A stretch of 64,000 nucleotides of DNA from [Phialemoniopsis] sp. UDSM-2020 (GCA_018873225.1 JAEILZ010000006.1:620001-684000), one strand, 5' to 3'; shown: positions 33,752 to 46,465, counted from the stretch's first letter. Program-made: numbers and translations. The notes: a model not told the origin generated them from the letters alone.

Positions 33752-36700
33752 TCAAGCTATAGACGGAACTGAAAACATGGCGGCTGCTTTCTTCTTGGGG
33801 GGATATGCGCTGTTGGTCTCGTGAAGATCATCCTCATCCTCCGCCCCAGACCAAGAGTGCGGCCTTTTGTACGAAACATTCGCTTGTCTCGCCCATGTAG
33901 AATCCAAGCGTGGTGATGCAGCAGTCGTCAATACAGCAGTAGTGTCAAGGCTGGTCGTCCCAATTCCAACTGTTTTCCCGTTGCCGTCTGCACTTGAGTC
34001 TGGCGATCCGACTTGCTCGGCCATGCTCCTTACTGCAATGAGTTCGACCACCTCATTACACCTGGAGGACAGCATCCTGGCTTCTGTGCTGGAGACATCC
34101 TTAAAGTCCGAATCTTGAGCATGAGTTTCTAGGATCCGCCGACTGAGCATTGAGCTCAGAGACTGGTTTCCTTTGACGTCCGATCCTAGATCGGCTCCCG
34201 CTTTCAGAAGAAGCAACGTGACCTCAGCAATAGTAAACCCTGACTGGTTACACGAGCCATCGCGCATGTACTTGACCCAGCACTGCCACGGCGTGGTACG
34301 GCCTAATTCGACAACAAAAAACTCCTCATTTGGATCGCAGCCAGCAAGCAAAAGAAGAGACAGCAATTCCGGGTATACCTCCGTGCTAAATCCTGGAAGA
34401 TTACGAGTAAAAGGTTTGCGTAGCGCATGGTAAAGTAATGGCCATGTATGGGGCTGCTTGGCCGAGAGTCCCATGGATCTCCAATGCTCGACAGCATTTG
34501 TCATCCCAAGCTCCACAGCAAGGAACAGGGCCAGGTGCTTCGCATTAGAGCGGCGCAGTCGTCTTTGACCTCTCTCGAAAAAAGGATAAGAAGTGTCGTG
34601 TCCGGGAGTCGGAGAGAACTTCTTACCATGGCGTAGATCTTTCGTGATGTCGAAGGTGAGGCTAGCAAATTCGAGCAAAGCCCGAGTAGTAGCGTCTCTG
34701 CAGCTCAAATCCGCATGTTTGAGGTAGAAGAGAATCTCACATGCTAATTGATTAACTTGGATGAAGTCCAACTTCTCGTCCACTGCGGTAAGGTACAGCA
34801 GTCGACAGTTCATCCGTGCCAAGGTGGAATTGGGCTCGAAATCCACGTCGTCAATCTGCAAACAATCGAGGTCCCAAATTCCGGGAGTATTGAGGAACTC
34901 AAATACAGTACGATGCATGAACTGGATGGTCGAATCTACCAAAGGGTTCGCAGGTTCTTTCTGACATCCAACATAGCGTCGGGGTCTGACGAGATGTCCA
35001 CAAAAGCATCGGTTGGACCGTTGCTGTATTTCGAGCAGTCCGCAGCACCTGCTTCTCAGTCGCGCCTCGACCATCTTGCATTTCATATGCCTCTCGGAGA
35101 AGGTCATATCACGAAGAACCTCTTGTCTGTCACAACTAGGGTCGTCCAAGAGAGCCATACCAAGCGTATATAGATCTGCATTCGCGCTGTAATTATTATA
35201 ATAAACGTCAAATTCCACAGTGACAAGAGATACATCTAATGTTGAGAGGGGATAGCAGCGACATACTCGAGTGATAGAACGCGTAGTTTGTCACGCGCAT
35301 ATGTCCTCGGGTATACAGCTCGTTGAAAGCAAAGACGGAGAAGTTTGGCGGCTTGACGCCGGTATCTTGGCTCGATCTTATTCAGCATGTGCATAAAGAG
35401 AGTCTCGAGCTCTGGGGGTAGTTCGTCGACCCGCCGCTGAAGTTCTTCTAGGTAGTCAGAAGCTGCGAAGCCTTCGAGCAGCGAACGGCACGCCAGAATG
35501 ACCCATAGAAAGACTCCAGAGGCCTTTTTGACAAGCTCCTGAAGAATCCGCTCGATTCCTTGGGCGTCCATGACTTTGAGATCTTGCATATGCTCGTGAG
35601 ACCCGACAACCTCGTCAACGTAGGCCTGTATGTCTGACTTTGTGAGAGCTTCGAGTTGCAGCTTCTTCATGTTGGAAAATGCTTGGTGACAAATTGTTAT
35701 TGGTCGACTGGAGACGACAACTTTGATGTTTCCGCTTGATACAAGAGCTTTGAGAAAGTCAATACCCTTGAGATGGTTGCCGGTATATTCATCGAGACCA
35801 TCGACGAAAAAGCAGAATCTATTCTCTGTAGCCTCATGGCTCAGGGTGGAAAAAGCGCCCATCATTTCGCTCTCTGGTGGAAGATCCAAACTTGCTAAGT
35901 CGGCTCTGCAGGCCTCGCGCCACATACCAGGTAATGCAAGTTCTATCAGAGCTGGATTCGCACTCAGAACGTAATAGAGTAGACCTCGTGACAAGCCCTC
36001 GTGCGTGTTTTGCTCAGGAGCACCGAGATGCCAAAAGAAGAAGTCAGCCATTATCAAGCGCTGTGCACCTGCCCACTCCTCGAGATATCCCCGAGTTTGT
36101 TCGTGCTGGTAGCAATATTTCATCAAGGTAGATTTCCCGCTTCCTGCTTTTCCAGAGATCCAGTAGATGTCTGATCCGGTTCGTAGCCATTCCGATAAGT
36201 CGTCCCAGACGGCTTCAGGCGTGGACGGGTGCAAGGCCCACTGGAAGGTTCGGTGATGAGCCTTCGTAACGTTCTGCCTCCGGTCTTCGATTTTCCGAAA
36301 CCATAGTCGGTCAAGAACACGCTGCTGGCATCGTGAATTTATGTCGTTAGCGGCTAGACCAGCCACGATGCTTTGATAGTCCCTGGCTGCTTCCAGAACA
36401 AGCTGCACCTCGCGAAGATTCTGGATAGCCTCAAGATCTTGCTTCATCATTGCGTTGACAGAGAGGTCTAGAAGTGTCCGTGGAGTCAGCTCGTTGAGCT
36501 TCCCTACTAATGTCGATACTTCGTGGACTAGGGTCGAGAATTTCTCCTTGTCTCTCACTACCCAGCAAATTCGCTTTCTAACGGAAGCCTCCTTCTGTGT
36601 GGTTTTGATTCGTAAATTGAGGCGCGAGAATTTCTGGGTGAATTGGCTCATTCGAGGCCCACTCATCGTGGGGGCAATGGTAACCCCCTTCGGATCGCGC

Positions 36701-37011
36701 TCCAAACCGTAGCGTCGCTGGAGGTCGGAACTGGAGCTGAGAAGCCTTTGAACAGATGCGAGTACGTTGGCTACTGCTTTATTGACAATAGGATCATCCA
36801 GTCTTTTATCGTGGTGTTGAGGCTCTAGGAGTCGCACTCGTTCCGCCCATTGAAGTAGGAGTGTTTTCTCGATAGCAAGCTTCGTATTGAGCAGCTCGTA
36901 ATCATCGCCCAGGGATTTCGCTGCAGAAATATCTGAGAGGAGTTCGAGGCAGTCTTTCAAAGTGCCCACGAGAGCCAAGCCCCCGAGAACAAGACCGGCG
37001 ATCTCGGCCAT
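33752..37011 (-). CDS. HeLo-NACHT receptor-like protein (fungal NLR)
   Basis: Two exons, 37011-35267 and 35186-33752, joined through intron 35266-35187 into 1059 residues. The N-terminus, MAEIAGLVLGGLALVGTLKD onward (about 1-210), is a HeLo domain like that of HET-s/HET-S-type cell-death proteins. A NACHT domain follows: P-loop GKAGSGKST near residue 287, FVDGLDE as Walker B, and VVSSRP. The region after NACHT is Leu-rich, of the DUF7791-like type found behind NACHT in such proteins. The last third has no regular WD, TPR or clear ankyrin repeats; only two weak ankyrin-like stretches (LLSLLLLAGCDP, TLLLLKAGADLG). These proteins act in non-self recognition and programmed cell death in fungi. 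The gene stands between two carbohydrate gene groups. Confidence 0.85.
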
Positions 37012-37718
37012 CTTGCAGGTAGGTGGTCAGTCGTAGTATGGATTTGGTCCGCGACGCCACTCGAGCTTCACGCGATGGCTGAGTGCAGCCGGCAATCGAT
37101 TTCTAGAGAAAGGTAGGAGCAACCGAAAATATGTAGAAAAGGAGTGTGTTCAAGAGCAGAGCTTGACTTGTGGAGTAAAGGCTCGGCCCTGCGACATGGA
37201 AGAATAAGTGAGGTGGGAATGTGTCTTCGGGGCTGCGCCTCCACAAAAAGGTACGCCTTACGCAGCGCCTGCGGGCGGTGTGCATGTGTGCTGCGCTCGT
37301 CACATATATGGCCGGTTCTTATTGGCTTGTCTCTTGCTCTGCTGCATATGCAGGCCAGGCGCTGGCCATAGGATGACGCATCAGACTTAGCAAGGCTTTC
37401 AACAAGCGAGGGATCGAAACACTGTTGAAAAGTACAAGCCAGGGACGACGCTAGCACATCAGAATTTGGATCGTCTAAAATTCTCACTCAGAAAGGACAA
37501 TAGGAAGTAGGAAGCCACGCCCCGATGGCCGTGCAAAGTTGCCGAGCAGTTCTCATGGGGGAGGCGATCGTCCAGGTAGCGACCATCTGCACAAACCAGC
37601 GATGAGAAGGCGACAGGGGTACTATCACGGGGAAAGGCATGCTGAGAGAACCCCTCGGTTATGATATCCATGTAATGGATGGCCTTAATTGAGTTGGCAC
37701 GTTGTGTTGAATAGCTAT
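37012..37718. other. Intergenic, promoter side of HeLo-NACHT gene
   Basis: 707 bases between tandem minus-strand genes: upstream region of the HeLo-NACHT gene and 3' side of GH78. Short ORFs on both strands overlap and show no domain. Confidence 0.4.
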
Positions 37719-40271
37719 TTACTTCTTATGGACCAGGCTAATATGGTCAACCAAGCCATGCTGCTCCAGCAACTCCCCGGGAAGCTGACTGTCAACAATG
37801 ATCGCCTTCTCAAGTGTCAACCGCACCTCCCTCTCCCCACTCTCCGTAGTCGTCCACGACACCGTAGCAGCATTATCCCGCCCCAGCGCAACCTTGGCAT
37901 TGAGACTCGAGCTAAGACCCAGGCGAGGTTTGAAAAGAATCCTGCTCGACCCCGGCGCAGTGACGTGCACACCCGCCACCTCGGTCATGTACTCGTAGAT
38001 CGGCACGCTTCCCCACGCATGGCAGTCCGACCGCTGCCGCACGTCGTCCTCCTGCCACGTCGTCAAATTGTTCCGCAGCATTTCGCGCCAGGGGCCCCAC
38101 ACTCCGGCCCAGCGGTCCTCGTACACGCCCGCGATGGCGAAAGCCCGCAGGGCGTAGAACATCATGACGTACGAGCATTTGGAGAAGTCTGGGTTGGCGA
38201 AAGACTCGGTGAGTAAACGCGCCTGCTCGTCGGGATCGGTGGAGGCGCTGCACAGGACCGCGAAGACTTGGCAGTGCTGCGAGTAGGCGTCGGTGGCGGC
38301 GACGTCGGCGGTCGAGTCGGTGAAGAAGTGGCCATCGTAGCAGTGGCGGCGGATGGCATTTACGACGGAGATGGCGCGGTCTTCGTATTCTTCTGCGTTG
38401 CCGGGGCGGCCCGCGTCGCGGAGCAGTGTCGCGGCTTTGCGGAGCACGTAGGCATATAGCATGCTGAAGTACGTGTGGCGGTTGGACTTGCGCCCTGATG
38501 TAGGAACGCCCTTGTCTGGATGGTCATCTGTCGCGCCCCATGTCGTGACCCAGTCGACGTACTGCCAGACATCCTCTGGAAGTCCGCTCACAAGACCTAG
38601 TGAGTCGATGTGTCTGTCGAAAAAGTCGAGCACACCGTCGATGCGGGGGATGAAGGAGCGGGTATAGGCTTTGTCGCCAAAGTACAGGTAGTGGTCACAG
38701 ACCTGGAGGATCCAGAAAAGGGGGAATACCGCGATAATTTGGGGTACATGGGACGGAAAGCGGGACTGCGGGAGACCTTCGATGAGGACAGATGCAGCGA
38801 AGTTCGTGATGGCCTGGCGCATTAGGCGGTCATCGCCCGAGAGGAGATAGTGGAAAAGGCCGACGGAGCGAGAGTCTCCTGCGTACCTACGGATGTTTAA
38901 TAGCTGGTAAGCGTATGAAAGAGCTGAGGGGAATGGTACGTACTGCAATTGCTCGTAAAAGGGGCAGTCAGAGTATCCATCAAACATGCAGTTCCTGAGC
39001 GTCCTGATGGACACGTCCCATATCTGCGCTGCGTCCTTGTCCCCTGGCTGGTCCCAGTGCGCCTTAACCGCTAAAGGATAGTTGACTTGGGTTGCCCCGA
39101 ATGAGACTAACTCGACTTCCTCCTGTGGGACACCAATCTCCCAACGCATGACGCGGAAGGTCCTGAACCAGAATGGTTCGTAGACCAAGGTCCCGGATGC
39201 CGGTATTGTCAGCGTGACCTCATCAAACGGACCAATGATCTTGCCATTCTCGGCGTCTAGTCGGTCATTCTTGGTCCGGAAGAAGGGATAGGACCGTGGC
39301 TCGAGTTCGTAGCCTTCCGAGTAGGTGACCTTGAGCGTAACCTGCATCTCTTTATTGCTGCCGGACTTGAAACCCCAGCGTAGGAAGGCAGTTGAGTGGA
39401 CCGGTACCTGCAGCTCCAACACATGGTTCGAGTTGCCGGGGAGGACGAGAGAACTGTTGCCGGAGAGATATCCAACCCAGGCATCGACAGACGCGGTGCT
39501 TTGGCACTTTCGCACAGTGTTGACGGCAACGGACGTCTGCTCGGGCATTGGTATGACACGTGCACGGAGGCGCCAGGGCGCTAGGTCGCCGTTCAGAGTT
39601 CTAATGTTGTACGCAACGGGGGTGACGGGTGCATTGCGGGGTCCAGGAGCGGTTCGTTCATTGATCTATGGTCCATGTTAGAGGCATGTTCTAACAACCA
39701 GTCCGCAAAGCTTACATGAAGAAAGACGTCATCGATGAGGCCGGTAGGAAAGAGAGTGTTGTCGTCGACCTCGGCTTGCCAGCCCTGCGCAGAGTCCAGT
39801 GGCACAGTCTCTGTCTCTGCTTCGATACTACCAACTACAGTCAAGCCTGGGAACGAGGTTCGCTCAAACGGCATGCCACCCCGTGAGCTGGCAAAGTATC
39901 GGATGACGACAAACGAAATCTCATTGTCTCCGGCCTTCAGATGAGAGGCAATGTCGGCCCAGTCGTAGTACCATATCAGGGGACTACCTCTCGACGGCCC
40001 AACGGCCACGCGGACTCCATTGACAAACAACTTGTATCGCGTGTCGGCCGAGAAATACAGTAGCGCGCCTGTGGGCGCGGAGGCGAGCTTAACATGGCGG
40101 GTGAATCGTACGACGCGGGCAGCTGTGTTTTGGCGGGACGAGTCGACCCAGTCGGGAACCCAAACCCAGTTCGCCTGCAGGCGGTTGATGATCTGGAATG
40201 TGGTGTGAGTAAACGGCCTTCAACAAGTTGGTGTGTTGGGAATCTACCTGCTGTTCCTCGGGTGCTGCCAT
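37719..40271 (-). CDS. GH78 alpha-L-rhamnosidase, apparently intracellular
   Basis: Four exons, 40271-40248, 40192-39716, 39665-38944 and 38886-37719, give 796 residues. The first exon is only eight codons. The protein begins MAAPEEQQIINRLQANWVW, with no signal peptide. An N-terminal beta-rich domain (WYYDWADIASHLKAGDNEI) precedes the six-hairpin catalytic domain, which has SDCPFYEQLQYAGDSR with the likely general-acid Glu, and SDCHAWGSVPIYEYMTEVAG near the end with the presumed base Glu. This is the GH78 family of inverting alpha-L-rhamnosidases, acting on terminal L-rhamnose of plant glycans or flavonoid glycosides. The absent signal peptide suggests it acts inside the cell on imported rhamnosides. 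It is followed by GH79 and an MFS transporter. Confidence 0.85.
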
Positions 40272-40705
40272 GGTGGATGAGTGTTGGAGCGGGGAAGCTG
40301 AATGAAGTGACCCCTGCGAAAGTGCAATTGGAGAAAGCCTGCTACCGGGCACGACTTGCAGCTAATAGTCCAAAACTGTCTCAGTACTCGGGTCAGTCCA
40401 TCCCGAGCTAGGCCTCTTTAGCACAGCAGTACGCGTCGACCTGAACTAGGAGATGGAAAAGAATCCGGGATTTGGCATGGAGGGGGGCGGAGACAAACAC
40501 TCATGAGACCAGCAAGAGACGGGGCAAGAAACGCCTCAATGACGGATATATACAACTACAGACTAATGCAGGCACTAAAGAGCTGTCGACTCCGTCACCC
40601 CCGAGACGCAACCCCCACACTAAACTCTTTTCCCCACTCGCTCGTGGAGAAGCTCTCGGCTGCCATTGCCCGCGTTGCCGGCAGGCCAATTTTGCACTCT
40701 TGAGT
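40272..40705. other. Intergenic between GH79 and GH78 genes
   Basis: 434 bases between tandem minus-strand glycosidase genes; it holds the GH78 promoter. No separate gene is seen. Confidence 0.4.
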
Positions 40706-42455
40706 TTAGAGCGTGATCAACAGCGCCTCGGACGCCTGCAGCGTAAACGTAGCGCGACCGCCAGAAACCGCCGTCGTCTCGACCGCAGCGGTGCCCTGGA
40801 TCTTGCACGTGCCGTCCTGGAACGTCTGGCCGCCGAGCGTGGGGCTCTGACCCTGGTCGACCCTGGCCGTGGCGGACGCGGCAGTCAGACGCTTGGCGGT
40901 GACGCTAGACGAGGTCAGGCCGACGAGCGTAAAGGGCTGCGACGAGCGCGCGCCGCTCGTGTAGTAGTCCGAGTTGTACAGCAGGACGCGGATGGGCCGG
41001 CCGCCCTTGTAGACGGCGTAGCCGGCGTAGCTCGTGGTCTGCGTGTCGAGCGGGGCGATCTGGTCGGCGCCCGCGAGCGTCGCTGTCGCCATGTACGCGC
41101 CGAAGTAGGGTGCGCCCATCGAGTACCTGCCCCACCAGCAGTACTGGCCTGATCGTGGGGTTGTTAGACTAAAGTTCCTTGTCTTTCGGGGTGAATTCAC
41201 TCGAAGGGGCGAGGAGGGGAATGGGGACTTACAGTTGCCGATGGTGCCTTGGTGAAAGTAGAGAGCCTGCGAACCCATCTGGACCGTCTGCATCACATAG
41301 TCGAGAATCCACAGGGCGGCGCCGTAGGTGGGACTGATGCCACCTCCTCCCTGTGTAGCTAGCGGTGTGTTAGTAGACCAGTGAAGCAAACTGAGACATC
41401 ATAGTTCAACTCACCAGAATTGGTCTCGCCAAAGATATGCGGCTTCCCCTTTGCCTTGGCGGCCGCGACCTCGCCAGCAAAGCCCTTGATCTGCGAGGCG
41501 ATCTCATTGTGGTGCATCAGTCGGGTCAGGTTATACGTGCCACTCCATTGGGGATAATTGTGCGAGCAGTAGTGCGCGACATAGCGGTTCGCATTGCCTT
41601 CGACAGCTGTGAGGCCCTTGATGCTCATAGGATCGGTTCCGAAATAAACGCCGGCCGAGATTACTCCCGATGCCGATAGGTTGCCACACACGGCGTCCTG
41701 CCAGGAGACTTGGGAAGCATAATCGGCGGCAGCATTCCAGGTCTTACCCTGTGCGATGGGGTCACTGTTGGAAAAGACTGATTCGTGCCACACACCGGCT
41801 CGTTAGTTCCTAGTCTCGCACACAGGGGTAAAAGACGGCGGGCTAGACTCACAGTTCGGCTCATTGCCCAGTTCGATGGAGTCTAGGTTGGACATCTTTG
41901 ACTTGGCAAGCACAGCAGCAGCAACGGTATTGGACAGATTGTTGAGACGGCGGTTGAGCCCAATGATGACCTTGCCACCATACTGAGCGGCTAGGGTGAT
42001 GAAGGACGGGCCATAGGTCAGCGAGGCCGGGGCATCAGCTGGCGAGGCTACGGTGTAAGTGACTGCGTTCTTAGAGTTTGCGTCATAAGTAGCCCGGTCT
42101 CTGAAAGTATCTATGAGTGATCAAGTCTTTACAGCCAACTCGTTCCGCGGTTCACGTACTGGGTCGTGCCTCCAATTCTCAGAGGTGGCCAAACGCCTGA
42201 CAGGTCCTTGAGATTCTGCAGACACTGCGTCGTAGAGGCCACATCGTTCATGTAACCAGGAAAGGTGAAGAACTCAAGGCTACACACAATCAGCGGGTAC
42301 ACTCTTATCACAGCCGTATATACTCACGACACGCCGACTGGCGCGGGGGCGACCTGGGCGCTGGCATTGGCGGGAGGCGAGGAAGGGACGTTGAAGGTCA
42401 CGCCGTAGACTGCGACAGTCTGGCTCAACAGCCACAACGCATACAGACGAGTCAT
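40706..42455 (-). CDS. Secreted GH79 beta-glucuronidase-like glycosidase
   Basis: Six exons by my splicing, 42455-42328, 42279-42160, 42100-41853, 41798-41415, 41346-41233 and 41148-40706, give 478 residues. An N-terminal signal peptide (MTRLYALWLLSQTVAVYG) precedes the (beta/alpha)8 glycosidase domain. SIELGNEPN holds the expected acid/base Glu and HIFGETNSG the nucleophile Glu, in the GH79 arrangement. The C-terminal beta-domain ends TFTLQASEALLITL. This family contains fungal beta-glucuronidases acting on arabinogalactan and related glycans. The boundary of exon 4 is the least certain, because its acceptor CGAG lies close to a branch-like CTAAC. The protein should be secreted. It is divergent from an MFS sugar transporter. 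Confidence 0.8.
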
Positions 42456-43501
42456 AATGAAGCTGAAGGTCTCTAGAATTCGGTCGTAGTCGTGATGCCA
42501 AATACTATACTTTGCAATTATTATCGTCGTGCCAGGACTTCCTATTTAACCGCCAGGCCACTCACGCCAAGCCGCAGAATCGCTCCGCGACCAAAGAAGT
42601 CCCAATACGACACTGCGAGCTGCCCGCATCGATCACCCAGATTTCGCACGTATACCTATTTCCCCATATTGCCCCGCGTCCTCCGCACGATCAAAGATCA
42701 GCTTGGGACTCGACACGCGCGGTCAGGAGTGCACGCATGTCATCTCGCCCCAACATTACCATTTTCCCCGGGTGCAACTATTCACATGTAATGCGTTTTC
42801 GTCGCAGTTCCCCTAGCCACTCCCTCGGATTAAATCCCGCGTCAAAACCTGCTTGTTTTCCTCGCAGAGCGGAGCTCGTGCAACATGTTACCCTTTGAGA
42901 TTAGCTGAGCGGGCCGTGGCGGACCGAATTAGCGACAGGGTTTTGGGTTAATATTGATACGACGTGAAGCCTGCCGACTTCCGCAAAACAAGCCACCTCG
43001 GGGTCTGCTTCAGCGAAACTGAATCATCGTGATGGGTCCTAGCGGGGTTCATTGTCCCGGAAACCTTAACCATAACGTGGCCTGGTGCCATTCGGATATC
43101 GTGCAGCCTCGTGCCGGGGGCTCAAGCTGAATGCAGGCCAAACGCCGTGACCAAGGTCGTCCAGCGCTATTTCCTTCTAGCAACAACCACTTTGCCAAGA
43201 ACGGCATCGCCCGGCTTTTCACCCCCACCACATCCTCGGGTCCCATGCCCATGTCTGCCCATGGGGTGCCGGTCGTGTTGCGGAGAAGACTGCCATTCCC
43301 CCCAATTTTCGAGCGATCCATCGTTCCTTGACGTGCCGAGACGAGAACCGACCATTTTATAAATATGCCATGTGTGTTGAGTGATCGTCCCTCCGCTAAA
43401 TATTCAGCTCAATAGCCGTTCAGCTAGGAAGGCTTTGACTACTACCTGGTCCTACCACCCAACCTCGATTTTGACTGTGCCAAAGACCAAAAGTCTTCAC
43501 T
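42456..43501. promoter_or_regulatory. Divergent promoter, GH79 / MFS transporter
   Basis: About 1.05 kb between divergent starts. TATAAATA is at 43358-43365, 137 bases before the transporter ATG. CCCCGC (about 42672), CCCCGG (42766-42771) and CCGGGG (43114-43119) match the CreA-type SYGGRG consensus in one orientation, the sort of site that gives glucose repression. Such short motifs also occur by chance. Confidence 0.5.
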
Positions 43502-45711
43502 ATGCAGCAATCAAAGCCACAGGATGAGATTGTTGAGATGTCGGAGAGGGGCGCTGGGCCTCTGCCTTCCAAAGGTGATGAGGCACCGGTGCTACGCTCC
43601 AGGTTCGACGACCTGAGTGTCTGGCAGTCGGTGCGCGAGTTCAAATGGGTTGGTTGCATTGCCATGCTGGCTGCCTTCTCCGCCTCCCTGGATGGATATC
43701 GTAGGTGGATTCCCGCAGGACTTCCAAGTTCCAATGCTAATGTATTTGTTGTGCAGAGATCAACCTCAACGGCGGCATCGTCTCAAACAAGGGTTTCATC
43801 CGACAGATGGCCAACCCCGGGACCACGATCATCGATGGCAAATACATCTCTGCTTGGGGTGGCATGCAGTCCGCAGGCCAAACCGTCGGTCAGATCGTAC
43901 GTCGAGTATCCCCTACAGATATGGCCAACAAGTTAACACGAGTGTCTAGCTCCTGCAATATGCGACCGAGCGATTCGGCCGAAAGATTGCCCTGCTGATC
44001 ATCTGGGTCACTCTTACTGCTGTACGTCTTCCCGTCTTTGACAGGCTTCATGCCCAGATTGAATTCCTCCGCTTCGTGGAACTTAGCTAACAGTACTCGA
44101 CAGAGCATCTTCACGGAGACTTTTGCTTCTCACTGGGACCACTGGCTGGTGGCCAAGCTCCTGTCAGGCATGGGCGTAGGCATGCTGCAGTCGACAATGC
44201 CGCTCTACTTGTCCGAGATCTCACCTACCCAACTCAGAGGTTTCTTCATCAACGCCTACACTTTGTTCGTGCCACAAATGTTGATCTTTGGTCTATCACT
44301 CACTAACCGTTTACAGCTGGTTCGTCGTTGGCCAACTTTTTGCTTCCGTTGCACTCAACGAGCTCAATGCTCTCAACCCCTACAACTTCAAGACCGCCAT
44401 CTACACCCAGGTTAGTGCCCAAGACAAACAAGCGCCGATAGACAATCACTAAGTACTGAACCGAATCCAGTGGGGCATGATCGGTGTCATCCTCGTCATC
44501 TTCCTCCTCCTGCCCGAGTCACCCTGGTGGCTTGCTAGCAAGGGCAAGGTCGACCAGGCTCGAAAGGTGTTGCACTTGTGCTTCTCTGGCGTTGAAGGCT
44601 ACGACATCGATCAGCAAATTGTATGTAATCCCTGACGACCCGCATCCTGATTCATCGGCATACTCACGTGCCTCTAGGAGATCATGACCTCCACCGTCGC
44701 ACTTGAGCGCGAGCAGGCAGAGAGGAACGCTGAGCTGGGTCCCTGGGCCGTCTTCAAGGGCCGCAATCTCATCCGTTTCATCATCTCCGGTTGGCCTAAG
44801 ATCACCCAACAGTTTGTCGGCCTGGCGGTATTCAACACTTATGCCACATATTTCTGTGAGTCACGCGTGTGCACGCATCTATCATGGACTCGCTAACAAC
44901 CTGGTACAGTCCAGTACGCCGGCAACAAGAACCCGTTCCTCGTCACGTTGATCCTCTCTTGCGTCCAACTTCTCTCTATGATTGCCACTGCGACGATGAC
45001 GGATCAGTTCGGTCGCCGCCCGCTCACCGTATACCCTTATGCCGTCACTGTCGTGTCTGTTCTGTGCCTCGGCATCATTGGCTGCTTTGACTATACCGCT
45101 AAGGCTACGAGCTCTCTATTGGTAGGTCCGCTCCTGTAGTCGTCTGCCTTGAATCCATGCTGATTATCCTCCGCGCAGATCTTCTTTGCTTGCCTGGCCA
45201 CCTTTTCGACGACCGGTGCCTCGGCCATCGGCTATGCGTACGCCGCTGAGATCCCGCAGCAACGCCTCCGTGCGCAGACGGCGGGCTGGTCTCTTGCCTC
45301 ATCCAATTTGGTTGCCATCATGTTCAGCTTCTGCACTCCGTTGATGATCAACGGTACCGCCAAGTGGGGAGTCAAGACTGGATTCTTGTAAGCCTTGTGT
45401 ACCTTGTCATCGTCTTTCTCCGTTCGATACTGATACATGTGTCGTCCAATAGCTTTGCCGGCACTGGTACCGTGGCCACTGTCATCGCCTGGTTCATCCT
45501 GCCCGAAGTCGCCCGCCGGACACCCGCCGAGATTGATGAACTGTACGTGGACTCACTTTCGATCCCCTGTCCGGTAGTACTTATGAATACTGACAATGAT
45601 CCCTGCAGCTTCGAGAAGAAGGTCAACCTCCGCAAGTTCGACAAGTATCAGACCGGCGTGGAGATCAACGCAGCTGAGCACCAGCACGCAAAGGAGGTCT
45701 ATGAGGCCTAA
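43502..45711 (+). CDS. MFS sugar transporter
   Basis: Eleven exons: 43502-43700, 43757-43896, 43950-44021, 44104-44264, 44317-44410, 44471-44620, 44678-44855, 44910-45121, 45179-45387, 45453-45542, 45609-45711; sum 1608 bases, 535 residues. It has the 12 helices of the fungal sugar porter family, with GRKIALLIIWVTLTA, PESPWWLASKGKVDQARKVL and DQFGRRPLTVYP, and a C-terminus ending in PEVARRTPAEIDELFEKKV. The sequence resembles alpha-glucoside/oligosaccharide-type permeases more than hexose carriers, but the substrate is unproven. It should sit in the plasma membrane. The divergent promoter shared with GH79 and the nearby GH78 suggests import of a rhamnose- or glucuronate-containing sugar. Confidence 0.85.
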
Positions 45712-45991
45712 GCCGATATGGTGTCAAAGACTGGAGACAGTGATGCAGAAGGAGAGGAGAATTATCCTGGGCTCCAGATCCAAAGCCATACAGTGGCAAA
45801 GCCTGAGCACTTTTCGAAGAGTCGTCTTTCAACCTCTGAAATTGCAAGGAGGGGGCACCTAAGCGGTTTGGTTGTGGGGTGAGCGGTTTTGTACCAATGA
45901 ATAGAGCACAGCCAGTGCAATGACACACATCATCAACTAAGAGCCTAGCAATGTCCCAAATGCATATGATGACACTGTCCCGACTTCTTAG

Positions 45992-46465
45992 TCACCAACC
46001 ACACATATTGCACGTCTGATCTTGCTTCCTGTTCCAGTATTCTGCAGGCTGCAACTTGCCCGTGTTTCCCTTCACCATGCCGACGTACTCTTTCCCGTTG
46101 CCCCGCGGAAAGTACACGTTCCCCGCCCTGTCAAAGCTTGCCCCCGGAGGGCCGTAGATCGGCCTCGTCCGGTTACCTTCGACGCCTTCGCTCAGGTGTC
46201 CGAGAAGCACCTTCCGCTGTTGCGGCGCTGTTGCGGGCGGGCGATACGCCATCGCTTGTGGTGGGTTGTACGGCTGTTGTCCTTGAGGGACGCCTGGTGG
46301 AGGGCCGTAGTAAGGACCCGGATGTGCGGGCGGAGGGCTGTGGTATGCTTGCGGCGGAGGAGCGGGTTGTGCTGCGTAGGGACCTGGAGGGGGACTCATG
46401 TAAGGTTGGGGTGGTCGATAGTGACCGTCGAATTCCGCCTGGTAATCGTGCTGGTACGATGTCAT
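45992..46465 (-). CDS. Pro/Tyr-rich small protein, 157 aa
   Basis: One exon, ATG at 46465. The N-terminal two thirds are a PPxY/GPY/PPP-rich low-complexity stretch; a short conserved-looking region follows (SFDRAGNVYFPRGNGKEYVG) and it ends CNMCGW, with a CxxC motif. No membrane helix or signal peptide. I recognise no family; the composition suggests a disordered protein-interaction segment. Confidence 0.5.
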   Translation of the reverse strand: MTSYQHDYQAEFDGHYRPPQPYMSPPPGPYAAQPAPPPQAYHSPPPAHPGPYYGPPPGVPQGQQPYNPPQAMAYRPPATAPQQRKVLLGHLSEGVEGNRTRPIYGPPGASFDRAGNVYFPRGNGKEYVGMVKGNTGKLQPAEYWNRKQDQTCNMCGW

